Of a DNA stretch of 64,000 nucleotides, positions 15,919 through 24,422 are shown piece after piece. The notes under the pieces are model-generated. The model saw only the letters and a program-made list of their open reading frames with translations. It ran no database searches and had not been told where the DNA came from. Source of the DNA: Paenibacillus chibensis (GTDB taxonomy: Bacteria > Bacillota > Bacilli > Paenibacillales > Paenibacillaceae); contig NZ_BIMK01000004.1 in assembly GCF_004001045.1 (NCBI RefSeq), forward strand, positions 186,001 through 250,000, written 5' to 3'. Each line of letters opens with the position of its first letter. Within the stretch, counting starts at the first letter, position 1. A program made the translations under genes and the position numbers.

Positions 15919-18720
15919 ATGATGGTGAAGGAGCAAACGAGGTATTCCCGGCTTGCGAATATTACGAAGCTAATCAACACGAAGCTGGAATTACGAGAGG
16001 TACTGCAGCATGTTACGACGGCAATCTCAGAGGAAATCGTCCAATGTGATTCGGTAGGCATTTACTTGCCGCAGGAAGATGGGACTTTCAGAGGATATGT
16101 CGGCAAACCGGAAACCATTAACGGCATGACATTGGACATGCATATCATCGACACCCGAAATGATCTGCTCGCCAAAGAAGTGATCGAAACGCAGAGAACG
16201 ATCTATATTCCCGACACATCACAGGATGAACGCCCGGATGCCTGGGCCATCGAGGGTTTTGAGATTAAGTCGCTCCTCGTCCTCCCCATCTCGTATGAGA
16301 AGGAATTGTTCGGACTCGCCTTCTTGTTCGATTACGGCATTCCGATGAACCTGACGGAGTCGGAGATTCAAACCGTCGAGGCTTACGTGAATATGGCGGC
16401 CGTTGCGATCCGCAATGCCAACAACTTGACGCACAAAGAGAATTTGATCGCCGAGAAGCAGCTCCTGCTCGATGTGACACGCAATCTTTCAATGTGTTCT
16501 ACGATGCAGCAAGGACTGGACACGAGCTTTTACTATATTGCAAAAGTACTCAACAACTACAATGTCGGTGCGCATCTGCTGGATCCGCTGGCAGGCAAAA
16601 GAATCAAACCGGCCAAGCTGAGCAAGGACAGCGACTGGACCGAGGAAGACTGGATGCGGACGCATCAGAAAATCAAGATCGATCCGGAAAACGACGCCGT
16701 TTTCCAAGAAGTGATACGCACGAAGAAGGTTATTATCATTCCGGATGTGTTCGAGGACAACCGGCCGAATCATGATGCCTGCCGCGATTTTGGCATCAAA
16801 GGGATGTTCATGTTCCCGCTCGTATCCATGGGCGAGGTGCTTGGCGTCATTGCCGTCGTGAATCTGGGCGACAAGCCCATCGTCTATTCCGAGGCAACGA
16901 TCCAGCTATGCCAATCCATTGCGGAAGCGACCGCTTCAACGCTGTCGAATCTGCTCTATATGGAGAAGCAGGAGGTCATTATCGAGGAGAGAACGTCGGA
17001 GATTACCGTCAAGAACCAGGAGCTGGAACGCGTTGTTGCGGAGCTCCAGCACTTGAGCCGGGAGAAGGAGCTGATCCTCAACTCCGCGGGCGAGGGGATA
17101 TTCGGTCTCAATTTGGAGGGCAAGATTACATTTTGCAATCCGGCCGGTGAGGCGATGCTGGGCTACGAAACGAAGGGCGAGCTGATCGGGCAGCCGGGGA
17201 GCATTATTTTCAATGGCAAAAAAGCCAAGATCGAATCGGACAACGGCAGCAGCCAGCGCTCATGGAGCATCGGCCATACCGACGACCGGTTTTACCGCAA
17301 GGATAATACCAGCTTTCCCGTGGAATACGTCATCTCCTCCATCAAGGAAGGGGAGGACATTGTGGGTGACGTGGTCACCTTTAAGGACATCACGCAGCGC
17401 AAGCAGATGGAAGAGGAAATCAAGTACCATGCGTATTTTGACAGCGTGACGGACTTGCCTAACCGGGTGTTGCTCAAAGACAGGCTCAATCAGGGCATCA
17501 AGTATGCCCAAATGAATGGGGGAAAAGTAGCGCTCCTGTACCTGGATTTGGACCGTTTCAAGTTCATCAACGACACGCTGGGGCATTCTTACGGGGATCT
17601 GCTGCTGCGCGACGTAGCCAAACGCCTGAGCGCCTGCATCCCGAAAAGCGCGACGGTTTCGCGCCAAGGCGGAGACGAATTCACCATCTTTTTGCCGAAC
17701 AGCAAGAGCCGTAAAGAGATTCTGAAGGTCGTCAATCAGGTCGTTTCATCGTTCGCCGAGCCCTTCTACGTCAAGGATAACGAGGTGTACATCAAAACAA
17801 GCATCGGGATCAGCCTGTTTCCGGATCACGGCGATACAAGCGAAACGCTCATTAAAAATGCCGACACCGCCATGTACAAATCCAAAGAGATTTCGGGCAA
17901 CAGCTATCATTTCTTCAGCTCAGGCATGGACACGCGCACCTTTGAAATCGTTAAATTCGAAAATGCCTTATATAAAGCGCTCGACCAGAACGAGCTGATG
18001 ATCTATTATCAGCCGCAGATTAACTATGAGACCAATACGATCGTCGGGGTAGAGGCGCTCCTGCGCTGGAATCATCCGACCGAGGGCATGGTGTCGCCGG
18101 ATGAATTCATTCCGATTGCGGAGGAGACGGGCCTGATCGTTCCGATCGGGGAATGGGTGCTGCGCAATGCCTGCTTGCAGATTAAGGAGTGGCACCGCAA
18201 GGGCTTCCCGCTCATCAGCGTGTCAGTGAATCTGTCTGTCCGGCAGTTCGAGCAGGATAATCTGTTCGGGATGGTCAAGAGCATCCTGAAAAAGACCGAA
18301 TTGGCGCCAGAGTATCTCCATTTGGAGGTAACCGAGAACCAGATCATTAAAAATTCCGATATTACGCTCAAAACGATGGAGCAGTTAAAGGGCCTCGGCA
18401 TCAGCATTGCGATTGACGATTTCGGTACAGGCTATTCCTCGTTGGGTTATTTGAAAAACTTCCCGATCAGCACACTGAAGATCGATAAATCCTTCGTGCA
18501 GGACATCATTCAGGATGAAGACAACGCGGCGATTACGAACACGATCATTACCCTGGCCCAGAATCTGCACCTGAACGTGATCGCCGAAGGCGTCGAGACG
18601 AAGGAGCAGGCTGAGTTTCTGGCTGCGCGCAGCTGCTATTTGATGCAGGGATATTATTTCAGCCGCCCGATGAAGGCGGAGGATATTGCCGAATTATACC
18701 TATCCTGTGGAGTGAACTGA
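15919..18720 (+). CDS. GAF-GAF-PAS-GGDEF-EAL cyclic-di-GMP turnover protein
   Basis: 933 aa. The ATG at 15919 follows AAGGGGAG by 5 bases; a start at 15901 has no site. Order: GAF (~20-170), second GAF (~190-350), a short coiled linker rich in Glu ('EERTSEITVKNQELERVVAEL', ~355-385), PAS (~390-500), GGDEF (~515-675), EAL (~690-930). The GGDEF motif is intact at 584-588 (RQGGDEFTIF), so diguanylate cyclase activity is likely. EAL is at 712-714 (VEALLRW), with 'LEVTEN' and 'IDDFGTGYSSL' supplying metal ligands, so phosphodiesterase activity is also possible. There are no membrane segments; the GAF domains probably sense a soluble signal or redox state. A plausible regulator of the YdaK-like receptor at 39765. 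Confidence 0.93.
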   Translation: MMVKEQTRYSRLANITKLINTKLELREVLQHVTTAISEEIVQCDSVGIYLPQEDGTFRGYVGKPETINGMTLDMHIIDTRNDLLAKEVIETQRTIYIPDTSQDERPDAWAIEGFEIKSLLVLPISYEKELFGLAFLFDYGIPMNLTESEIQTVEAYVNMAAVAIRNANNLTHKENLIAEKQLLLDVTRNLSMCSTMQQGLDTSFYYIAKVLNNYNVGAHLLDPLAGKRIKPAKLSKDSDWTEEDWMRTHQKIKIDPENDAVFQEVIRTKKVIIIPDVFEDNRPNHDACRDFGIKGMFMFPLVSMGEVLGVIAVVNLGDKPIVYSEATIQLCQSIAEATASTLSNLLYMEKQEVIIEERTSEITVKNQELERVVAELQHLSREKELILNSAGEGIFGLNLEGKITFCNPAGEAMLGYETKGELIGQPGSIIFNGKKAKIESDNGSSQRSWSIGHTDDRFYRKDNTSFPVEYVISSIKEGEDIVGDVVTFKDITQRKQMEEEIKYHAYFDSVTDLPNRVLLKDRLNQGIKYAQMNGGKVALLYLDLDRFKFINDTLGHSYGDLLLRDVAKRLSACIPKSATVSRQGGDEFTIFLPNSKSRKEILKVVNQVVSSFAEPFYVKDNEVYIKTSIGISLFPDHGDTSETLIKNADTAMYKSKEISGNSYHFFSSGMDTRTFEIVKFENALYKALDQNELMIYYQPQINYETNTIVGVEALLRWNHPTEGMVSPDEFIPIAEETGLIVPIGEWVLRNACLQIKEWHRKGFPLISVSVNLSVRQFEQDNLFGMVKSILKKTELAPEYLHLEVTENQIIKNSDITLKTMEQLKGLGISIAIDDFGTGYSSLGYLKNFPISTLKIDKSFVQDIIQDEDNAAITNTIITLAQNLHLNVIAEGVETKEQAEFLAARSCYLMQGYYFSRPMKAEDIAELYLSCGVN

Positions 18721-18783
18721 GACCCCGGGTATCGGTTCACTCTGTTACACCATAGATAAATAAGAATTTTTAGGAGGTTTTTT

Positions 18784-20421
18784 ATGAAAGCAGCTCGTGC
18801 AGTACTAGAGTATCTGAAGGGACAAGGCGTCAGACATATCTTCGGCATTCCTGCCGGCTCGGTCAATGTGCTGTTCGACCAGTTGGTGGAGATGCCTGAA
18901 ATTACACCGGTGGTCACCAAACATGAGGGGGCCGCGTCGTATATGGCGGCGGCTTATGCCAAATATTCGAATCAGATGAGCGTCGTCATCGGCTGCAGCG
19001 GGCCGGGAGGAACTAATTTGGTCACCGGCGCTGCCAATGCGATGCGCGAGCATTTGCCGGTATTATTCCTGACGGGCGCGGTTCCGGTGAATACGCTTGG
19101 GCTCAACGCCTCGCAGGAGCTGGACGCCGAGCCGGTATTCCGTCCGGTGACTAAATACAGCGTGATGGTACGCGAATCGAAGGATCTGCTGGCTGAAGTG
19201 GTCAAAGCGGTGGAGATCGCCATTTCCGGCGTGCCGGGTCCGGTCCATGTCGCGATGCCGATCGACGTGCAGCAGGGCGAGATCGATCATCCGATCATTC
19301 CGGCACCTCCGAGAAGAGCGCCGATGGTTCCGGAACTCGACGTCATCAAACGGGTGGCGGAGGAGCTGGTGCAGCGGGAAAAAGGCTATATTTTCGCGGG
19401 TCAGGGCGTCCGCGGTTCGGTCGATCAGCTGCTGGAGCTGGGCGAACTGCTGAATTGGCCGATTCTGACCTCGCCGCAGGCCAAGGGCTTTTTCCCTGAA
19501 GAGCATCCGCTTTCCGCAGGCGTTTTCGGCTTCGCCGGCCACGAAGGGGCTTCGGCGCTGATCAATGAAGGAGACGGACAAGCTCTCCTGATCATCGGCT
19601 CAAGTTTGGGCGAAACTGCAACAAACAACTGGAATATGAATTTGACGAAGAACCGCTTCTGCGTGCAGATGGATTTTGATGAGACGGTGTTCAACCGGAA
19701 ATATGAGATCGACATTCCGGTGCTGGGCGACATCAATCTGAGCCTGATGTTCCTGATGGAGGAATTGAAGGCGCTGGGCCTGCCGAAGGCTGGCGCAGCA
19801 GCCCTGGAGAAGCCGCAGGAGTACAAGGTAACGGAGGAATACAACACACAAAACGTGCTCAAAACCCTTCAGCAGCACCTCCCTGCAGACACGCGCTATA
19901 CCGTGGACATCGGAGAGTTCATGTCCTACGTCATTCACTATATGAAGGTGCTGGATTATAACACTTTCGATATAAACGTTCACTTTGGTGCCATGGGCAG
20001 CGGCATCGGCTCGGCGATCGGGGCGAAGCTCGCCGATCCGGACCGTCCGGTGGCATGCATTACGGGTGACGGCTGCTTCTTCATGCACGGCATGGAGATT
20101 CTCACGGCGAAGGAATACAAGCTGCCGATCCTGTTCGTGATCATGAACAATGCCCGTCTTGGTATGGTGTATCATGGACACGAGCTTCAGTATAAGCGAT
20201 CGCATGCTTCCTTCGGGCAGCAGCCGATCAGTATCGCCGCGATGGCTGCCGCGATGGATATCCCGAGCCTTCGGGTGAACGAGCTGACCGACTTGAGCGA
20301 GGATGCGCTGCGCAGCCTGATGAATACAGGCGGGCCGGCGGTGCTCGAAATGGCGCTGGTGGACAACAACACGCCGCCGATGGGCGACCGGGTGAAGTTT
20401 CTGTCCTCGTTTGGCAAATAG
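18784..20421 (+). CDS. Thiamine-diphosphate-dependent enzyme (acetolactate synthase/pyruvate oxidase-like)
   Basis: 545 aa with the three-domain TPP fold. The catalytic Glu48 is in KHEGAASYMAAAYA (N-domain), the central domain carries 'YIFAGQGVRGSVDQLLELGELL', and the C-terminal TPP/Mg motif is GDG (428-430) to NN (455-456). Family members condense or oxidatively decarboxylate pyruvate or other 2-oxo acids; catabolic AlsS and pyruvate oxidase share this architecture. It does not sit with ilv genes or an acetolactate decarboxylase, so the biosynthetic role is unlikely and the substrate is open. AGGAGG precedes the ATG; a strong terminator follows. Confidence 0.85.
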   Translation: MKAARAVLEYLKGQGVRHIFGIPAGSVNVLFDQLVEMPEITPVVTKHEGAASYMAAAYAKYSNQMSVVIGCSGPGGTNLVTGAANAMREHLPVLFLTGAVPVNTLGLNASQELDAEPVFRPVTKYSVMVRESKDLLAEVVKAVEIAISGVPGPVHVAMPIDVQQGEIDHPIIPAPPRRAPMVPELDVIKRVAEELVQREKGYIFAGQGVRGSVDQLLELGELLNWPILTSPQAKGFFPEEHPLSAGVFGFAGHEGASALINEGDGQALLIIGSSLGETATNNWNMNLTKNRFCVQMDFDETVFNRKYEIDIPVLGDINLSLMFLMEELKALGLPKAGAAALEKPQEYKVTEEYNTQNVLKTLQQHLPADTRYTVDIGEFMSYVIHYMKVLDYNTFDINVHFGAMGSGIGSAIGAKLADPDRPVACITGDGCFFMHGMEILTAKEYKLPILFVIMNNARLGMVYHGHELQYKRSHASFGQQPISIAAMAAAMDIPSLRVNELTDLSEDALRSLMNTGGPAVLEMALVDNNTPPMGDRVKFLSSFGK

Positions 20422-20434
20422 GAAGAATTAAAAA

Positions 20435-20467
20435 GGCTCCGATCCATCATGGATCGGAGCCCTTTTT
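20435..20467. terminator. Strong terminator after the TPP enzyme gene
   Basis: GGCTCCGATCC / GGATCGGAGCC stem with a short loop and TTTTT; flanking A run allows use from both sides. Confidence 0.9.
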
Positions 20468-20519
20468 GTGGAGTTGAAAGCGGTGTACCCTGGCCGCAGG
20501 CATCATCACTCATGCAGCA

Positions 20520-21248
20520 CTAGGTTAAAGCCCGGACCGCTGCCATGATGGCGCCCATCGTCTGTCCTTTGAACGCATCCGGGATGGCTTGTCCTTGCGG
20601 ATGGGCATAACTGTAGCCGTTGTCTTCTGCGTCAAAACGATATCCCAAGCCTTGCAGCGCATGCTGCAGGTCCGCCGGCAGCTTGTCCGTTCCCGTGTGC
20701 TCCTTGTAATAATCGGTCGGATGCACGTGAACGTCCACGTCGCCTGCGCCGGTATAGACGAGGAAGAGGTCATCGTCATGCCGCACGATCCATTGACCCT
20801 TGGAGTACAGTGAAATTCTCGCTTTTCCCATCGATGAAATCGCGTCAAGGTTGACGCCGAACAGGTGATTGAGCAGGCTGCGGATTTCCGGGCCGCTCCA
20901 ATCTCCGCCGCCGGCCAGCCGGGAATCGATGATGAAGCGGGGCTGGAGGCTGCTGGAGCGCGCGGCTTCGGCCTTCGCAGCTTCGGATGCCGCCAGGGCT
21001 TCCTCTTCTCCTTTGCTTAACAGTGAAACCGAATCCAGGTCGATTTCAAAAATGCGCAGCACGGCCTCGTGGATGACGTCACCCGTGATTTCACCTTCCA
21101 GCGATTGCAGGTATGCATCCATGATTTGAGCTTTGCTCATTTCGCTTCTACGTTCATCCAGCTCGGAAGAAGATGCGCCGGGCCATTCCCGGGCAAGCGT
21201 TTGGTTTACGCCTTCGAGGATGGCGTTATTGGCGTTTAGTGGATTCAT
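20520..21248 (-). CDS. Unknown 242-aa protein
   Basis: Not recognised. The ATG at 21248 (MNPLNANN) is preferred since GGAGG lies just before it; an ATG 21 bases upstream lacks a site. The protein is soluble and acidic. An N-terminal helical part (~1-95) has 'MSKAQIMDAYLQSLEGEITG' and 'AVLRIFEIDLDSVSLLSKGEEEALAASEAAKAEAARSS' split by an Ala/Glu linker. The second half begins 'RFIIDSRLAGGGDWSGPEIRSLLNHLFGVNLDAISSMG'. The two phrases 'FEIDLDSVSLLSK' and 'FGVNLDAISSMGK' look like an internal repeat. The C-terminal part has a His-rich 'DVDVHVHPTDYYKEH'. There is no signal peptide. Convergent with the TPP enzyme gene. Confidence 0.7.
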   Translation of the reverse strand: MNPLNANNAILEGVNQTLAREWPGASSSELDERRSEMSKAQIMDAYLQSLEGEITGDVIHEAVLRIFEIDLDSVSLLSKGEEEALAASEAAKAEAARSSSLQPRFIIDSRLAGGGDWSGPEIRSLLNHLFGVNLDAISSMGKARISLYSKGQWIVRHDDDLFLVYTGAGDVDVHVHPTDYYKEHTGTDKLPADLQHALQGLGYRFDAEDNGYSYAHPQGQAIPDAFKGQTMGAIMAAVRALT

Positions 21249-21418
21249 AGGGCCTCCATAAGTGTTCATTATTCATGATTAATTGTTAAAGTTATCCATT
21301 AAGGGGATTGATTTTATTATAACGGAATCTGAGGCGTCCACAACCCCGATTGTCAGGAGCAATTGCCTGGGCGAATGCATACAGTGAGATAGACATGAAC
21401 CTAGAGGAGGCACCTGAC

Positions 21419-22096
21419 TTGAACGTTGATCTGACATCCCCGTCTCTGAATCTCAGCGCGGATTCCAATGAAGTTGTGACGTACCGCAGGGATTCGCGGA
21501 ATTATATTACCCAGCTGTTCGGCGCACAGCTGCCGGCGGTTCACACGGGCTTTTTTAATGTATCGATGAGCCAGGGTATGATGATCAATCCGCATTGGCA
21601 TACGAATGTGAATGAGCTGGTGGTGGTCATTACCGGCGAAGTGATGACATCCGTGTTTAACCCGTTTACGCAAAAGCTGATGACGTACCGGCTCAAACCC
21701 GGTCAGGTATCCCAGCTTCCGAAAGGCTGGTTCCACTGGATCGTTTCGCTCACGGACCATACGTTCATCATGACGATATTCGATCAGCCGACGCCGGATA
21801 TCGTGTACGCTTCAGACTTCCTGCGCTTTACGCCAAAGGAAATTATGAACCGTGCATATTGCGTCAATCCGGAAGAGTACGCCAAGGCGGTGGCGCCCAT
21901 AACGCAGTCGGTCATCTTGGGTCCGCCTGTCGATTGTGTTAACCGCGAGCTTCCGTCCCTTTCCGAGCCGCAGCCGGAATTCGTTCCGCCCGTCTACCCG
22001 GGTTTGCAGATGGAGCAGCCGTTGTTCCAGCCGCAAAATCCTTACGGACCAGGGCCTGCCCAGCCGTATCGCTTCGATCCGAACCGCTTCTGGTAA
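21419..22096 (+). CDS. Cupin-domain protein with proline-rich tail
   Basis: 225 aa from a TTG at 21419, chosen because GAGGAGG (21404-21410) is 8 bases upstream; an ATG at 21395 has only a weak site. A single cupin barrel occupies residues ~25-140: motif 1 'MMINPHWHTNVNELVVVITGE' gives two His and a Glu metal ligand, and motif 2 'LPKGWFHWIVSL' gives the third His. The C-terminal third is rich in Pro and Gln (PVYPGLQMEQPLFQPQNPYG), as in surface- or spore-associated proteins. Resembles the germin/oxalate-decarboxylase half-domain seen in Bacillales spore coat proteins, but it has one cupin rather than two. Enzymatic function is unproven. Confidence 0.75.
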   Translation: MNVDLTSPSLNLSADSNEVVTYRRDSRNYITQLFGAQLPAVHTGFFNVSMSQGMMINPHWHTNVNELVVVITGEVMTSVFNPFTQKLMTYRLKPGQVSQLPKGWFHWIVSLTDHTFIMTIFDQPTPDIVYASDFLRFTPKEIMNRAYCVNPEEYAKAVAPITQSVILGPPVDCVNRELPSLSEPQPEFVPPVYPGLQMEQPLFQPQNPYGPGPAQPYRFDPNRFW

Positions 22097-22113
22097 CGAA
22101 TACTTAGGAAAGA

Positions 22114-22140
22114 AGGGAGGGGGACCCCTCTCTCTTTTTT
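22114..22140 (+). terminator. Terminator after the cupin gene
   Basis: GGGAGGGG / CCCCTCTC stem with a short loop followed by TTTTTT. Confidence 0.65.
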
Positions 22141-22149
22141 GCTGTCCTG

Positions 22150-22200
22150 AAATGTCCGCTCCGGTTATTTTGCGAAATAGCGGTTGTTCGTCCGACATTT
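22150..22200. repeat. Nested inverted repeats upstream of the PTS gene
   Basis: AAATGTC (22150-22156) and GACATTT (22194-22200) enclose CCGCT (22156-22160) and AGCGG (22079+100 to 22183). This makes a long stem-loop or paired operator half-sites about 70 bases before the PTS gene start. Function unknown. Confidence 0.4.
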
Positions 22201-22267
22201 TACTCTTATAATATGGTAATACGGTACCTGAATAAAGCGATAAAATAGATGGATAGAGGAGCACATC

Positions 22268-23863
22268 ATGAAACGAATAGCAGTCATAGGCAGCAGCGGC
22301 GGCAATTTATATAATTTGGGCGGCAAAGATCCGGACAAGCTGATGGGGGAAATCGCGGCGCAGTGCAAGGGAGCGGGAGTCGAGATCAGCGGAGTGCAGT
22401 TCATTGCGGCCTCGGAGTCCATGGATACGGCTAAAGAGAGCACATCAGCAATTCTATACGGTTGGGATCCGGACGAGAACCGGCTGATGAAACGGACAGC
22501 GGGATCCTTGAGCGAGGTAAACCAGGCCGCAGCGGAAATCGACCATGAGATGGCCGGCTTAATCCGTGCAGGGCAGGTAGACGGCTTGATCGTAATGAGC
22601 GCAGATTCGGAAGTGGCGAACCGTTTCACGATCGAAGCGGCGGCGGAGCTCCACATTCCGGTGGTAGGCACCGGCGGCACCTCCATGGCTTTAATCAGCT
22701 CCAAGGGAGCGAATGTGATCGCGACTTCCGGCACGACGGGGACGACAAACCGGACCCGGGCAGTGTCGTTCGTCACCTCGCTTTGCAAGCATTGGGGAAT
22801 AAAATATGTGCCCGTGCTGGGAAGCCCGGGCGCGGGGAAGCTGACGGCTGCCAACAAGCCTTGGCGGAGAGTCAATCTGAAGGGCATCATGCAATCCTCT
22901 CTGCCCGGCTTTATTGCCATGGCAATCGTGCTGGCGCTCAGCCAGATTCCAGCCTTGAAGGGCCTTAGTGAAGTATTCGACGTCATGCTGAAGGCGCTGC
23001 CGGTTGTTCTGGCCGTGATCGCGGCCAAGCAGATTTCCGACATGGACGAGGTGTCGATCGTTGCAGGGGTCATCGCCGGCGCGCTATCCATCAACGGCGG
23101 CATTATCGGGGGCATCCTCGGCGGAATAGGTGCTGGACTGCTCGTGCAGTTCCTGTTCGTCAAATGCGTGCAGTGGAAATTCCCGATGACGACCGTCAAT
23201 ATCGTGGCCGGCGGCTTCGCCGGTCTGATCTCCGGACTGATCATGTATTATCTGATTGCTCCCTTTGCGCTCCAGGCTGGGGAATTCATCAAATATCTGA
23301 TCAATGAGGCGATTTCCTTCAATCCGATTGTAGCAGGCGTCATCGGCGGCTTGCTGATCTGGCCGGCCATTCTGGGCGGCGTGTATCACGCGGCGATCCT
23401 GCCAATCGTTCTGCTCGAAATGGAGAAGACAGGCAACAGCTTCCTGGGCGCAATCGACATGGTCGGACTGGTCATGGTATCCGCCGGCATCACGCTTGCG
23501 AACATTGTTGCCCCAAGGGATAAGGGTGAGGCGGCTGTCGCGGCGCCGGGCTTTCTGATCAATATGGGCTTCGGCACATTCGTGGAGGCGGCGTATCCAT
23601 TCATGTTCTCGAACAAATGGGTTTTCGCGGGGGCGATTCTGTCCGCGGGCGTTGGCGGCGGCCTGGTCGGCGTTTTTAACGTTCGGGGGACCGCATATGT
23701 GCCGTCCTTTATGGGGCCGCTGCTCTCCAACAACGTCATCGGATTTACCCTTTCCATGGCGGTGGCCCTGCTGCTTGCCTTCGCAGTGACGCTGGTGGCC
23801 AACAAGGCGGCGAGAGTCCGGAAGCAAGCGCAAGGAGATGTGTCAGCTCAACAATCGGCATAA
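22268..23863 (+). CDS. PTS EIIC-like sugar permease fused to an unusual N-terminal Rossmann-like domain
   Basis: 531 aa. Residues ~1-200 are soluble and start 'MKRIAVIGSSGGNLYNLGG'. They include 'QVDGLIVMSADSEVANRFTI', 'VVGTGGTSMALIS' and 'VIATSGTTGTTNRTRAVSF', suggesting an alpha/beta nucleotide- or sugar-phosphate-binding fold that I do not recognise. From residue ~208 come about nine membrane helices ('SSLPGFIAMAIVLALSQIPAL', 'AGVIAGALSINGGIIGGILGG', 'ILGGVYHAAILPIVLLEME', 'NMGFGTFVEAAYPFMFSN') resembling the fructose/mannitol-type EIIC and PTS_EIIC_2 group. No EIIA, EIIB, HPr-like or sugar-catabolic gene is adjacent, so phosphotransfer coupling is doubtful. GAGGAG precedes the ATG; terminator at 23892. 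Confidence 0.75.
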   Translation: MKRIAVIGSSGGNLYNLGGKDPDKLMGEIAAQCKGAGVEISGVQFIAASESMDTAKESTSAILYGWDPDENRLMKRTAGSLSEVNQAAAEIDHEMAGLIRAGQVDGLIVMSADSEVANRFTIEAAAELHIPVVGTGGTSMALISSKGANVIATSGTTGTTNRTRAVSFVTSLCKHWGIKYVPVLGSPGAGKLTAANKPWRRVNLKGIMQSSLPGFIAMAIVLALSQIPALKGLSEVFDVMLKALPVVLAVIAAKQISDMDEVSIVAGVIAGALSINGGIIGGILGGIGAGLLVQFLFVKCVQWKFPMTTVNIVAGGFAGLISGLIMYYLIAPFALQAGEFIKYLINEAISFNPIVAGVIGGLLIWPAILGGVYHAAILPIVLLEMEKTGNSFLGAIDMVGLVMVSAGITLANIVAPRDKGEAAVAAPGFLINMGFGTFVEAAYPFMFSNKWVFAGAILSAGVGGGLVGVFNVRGTAYVPSFMGPLLSNNVIGFTLSMAVALLLAFAVTLVANKAARVRKQAQGDVSAQQSA

Positions 23864-23891
23864 CATTCGGATAAGACATTTTGCTGCAAGA

Positions 23892-23932
23892 AAAACCCGG
23901 ATGCCCTGGTGACAAGGCTGACCGGGTTTTTG
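23892..23932 (+). terminator. Terminator after the PTS-like gene
   Basis: AAAACCCGG / CCGGGTTTTT stem with an interrupted middle. Confidence 0.75.
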
Positions 23933-23954
23933 CACTTCAAAATAAGGGGCTGCT

Positions 23955-24098
23955 ATGTATTTGAGTCATTTTATTGACGCCGATACGAAGCAGCGGCCTG
24001 CTGCAAGCTTTCGTCATCCTCCCTTGTTCGGAAAGAAGGTTTTTATGTTGCTTAACGGGATGGATCGCAGCCGTCTGGGCAGCATCTTGAGCCGGTAG
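23955..24098 (+). CDS. Possible small ORF, 47 aa
   Basis: ATG at 23955 lies 5 bases after AAGGGG. The peptide (MYLSHFIDADTKQRPAASF... ending RSRLGSILSR) is basic and lacks an obvious membrane helix. Its TAG overlaps a GTG opening the next small frame (TAGTG at 24096-24100), a translational-coupling arrangement. Not recognised; it could also be the front half of a frameshifted gene continuing in the next frame. Confidence 0.3.
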   Translation: MYLSHFIDADTKQRPAASFRHPPLFGKKVFMLLNGMDRSRLGSILSR

Positions 24099-24250
24099 TG
24101 AACCCAAGCCCCAAAATAGAACCCTGGGAGTCCCCGGATTCCTTCGATTATCGGCGGGACGATTACGGCAGGGCAGCGATCTGGCGCCTGGGTGAGCTGG
24201 GAAAGAATTGTCTGGAGGAGCTAAGCCGTTGGAGCAGCCAGACGGATTAA
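24098..24250 (+). CDS. Possible small ORF, 50 aa, overlapping the previous one
   Basis: GTG at 24098 overlaps the upstream stop. The peptide (MNPSPKIEPWESPDSF, then 'RRDDYGRAAIWRLGELGKNC' and 'LEELSRW') has a natural amphipathic-helix composition, which is why it is listed. There is no independent ribosome binding site. The frame is open back to 24056, so a single gene with a frameshift near 24056-24098 is an alternative. Not recognised. Confidence 0.3.
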   Translation: MNPSPKIEPWESPDSFDYRRDDYGRAAIWRLGELGKNCLEELSRWSSQTD

Positions 24251-24319
24251 CAGCATTGGATACAACGCTACAAAGCGCTAATGCCGTTTAAGAGATTGGC
24301 CGCATGCGTGGAAAAGCTG

Positions 24320-24343
24320 AAATCCCCCATTACGGGGGATTTT
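24320..24343. terminator. Hairpin in the gap 24250-24422
   Basis: AAATCCCCC / GGGGGATTT with a 5-6 base loop followed by T-rich sequence on the plus strand. It could end a small plus-strand transcript or the minus-strand gene at 24423. Apart from this and the two candidate small ORFs, nothing was seen between 23933 and 24422. Confidence 0.6.
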
Positions 24344-24422
24344 GTGTTGTGTTCCATGATGCGTGTCAACGGTGACGGGCAGCTTAGCGGTCGCCCGGGA
24401 TGCTGGGCAAAGAAGCGATCCG

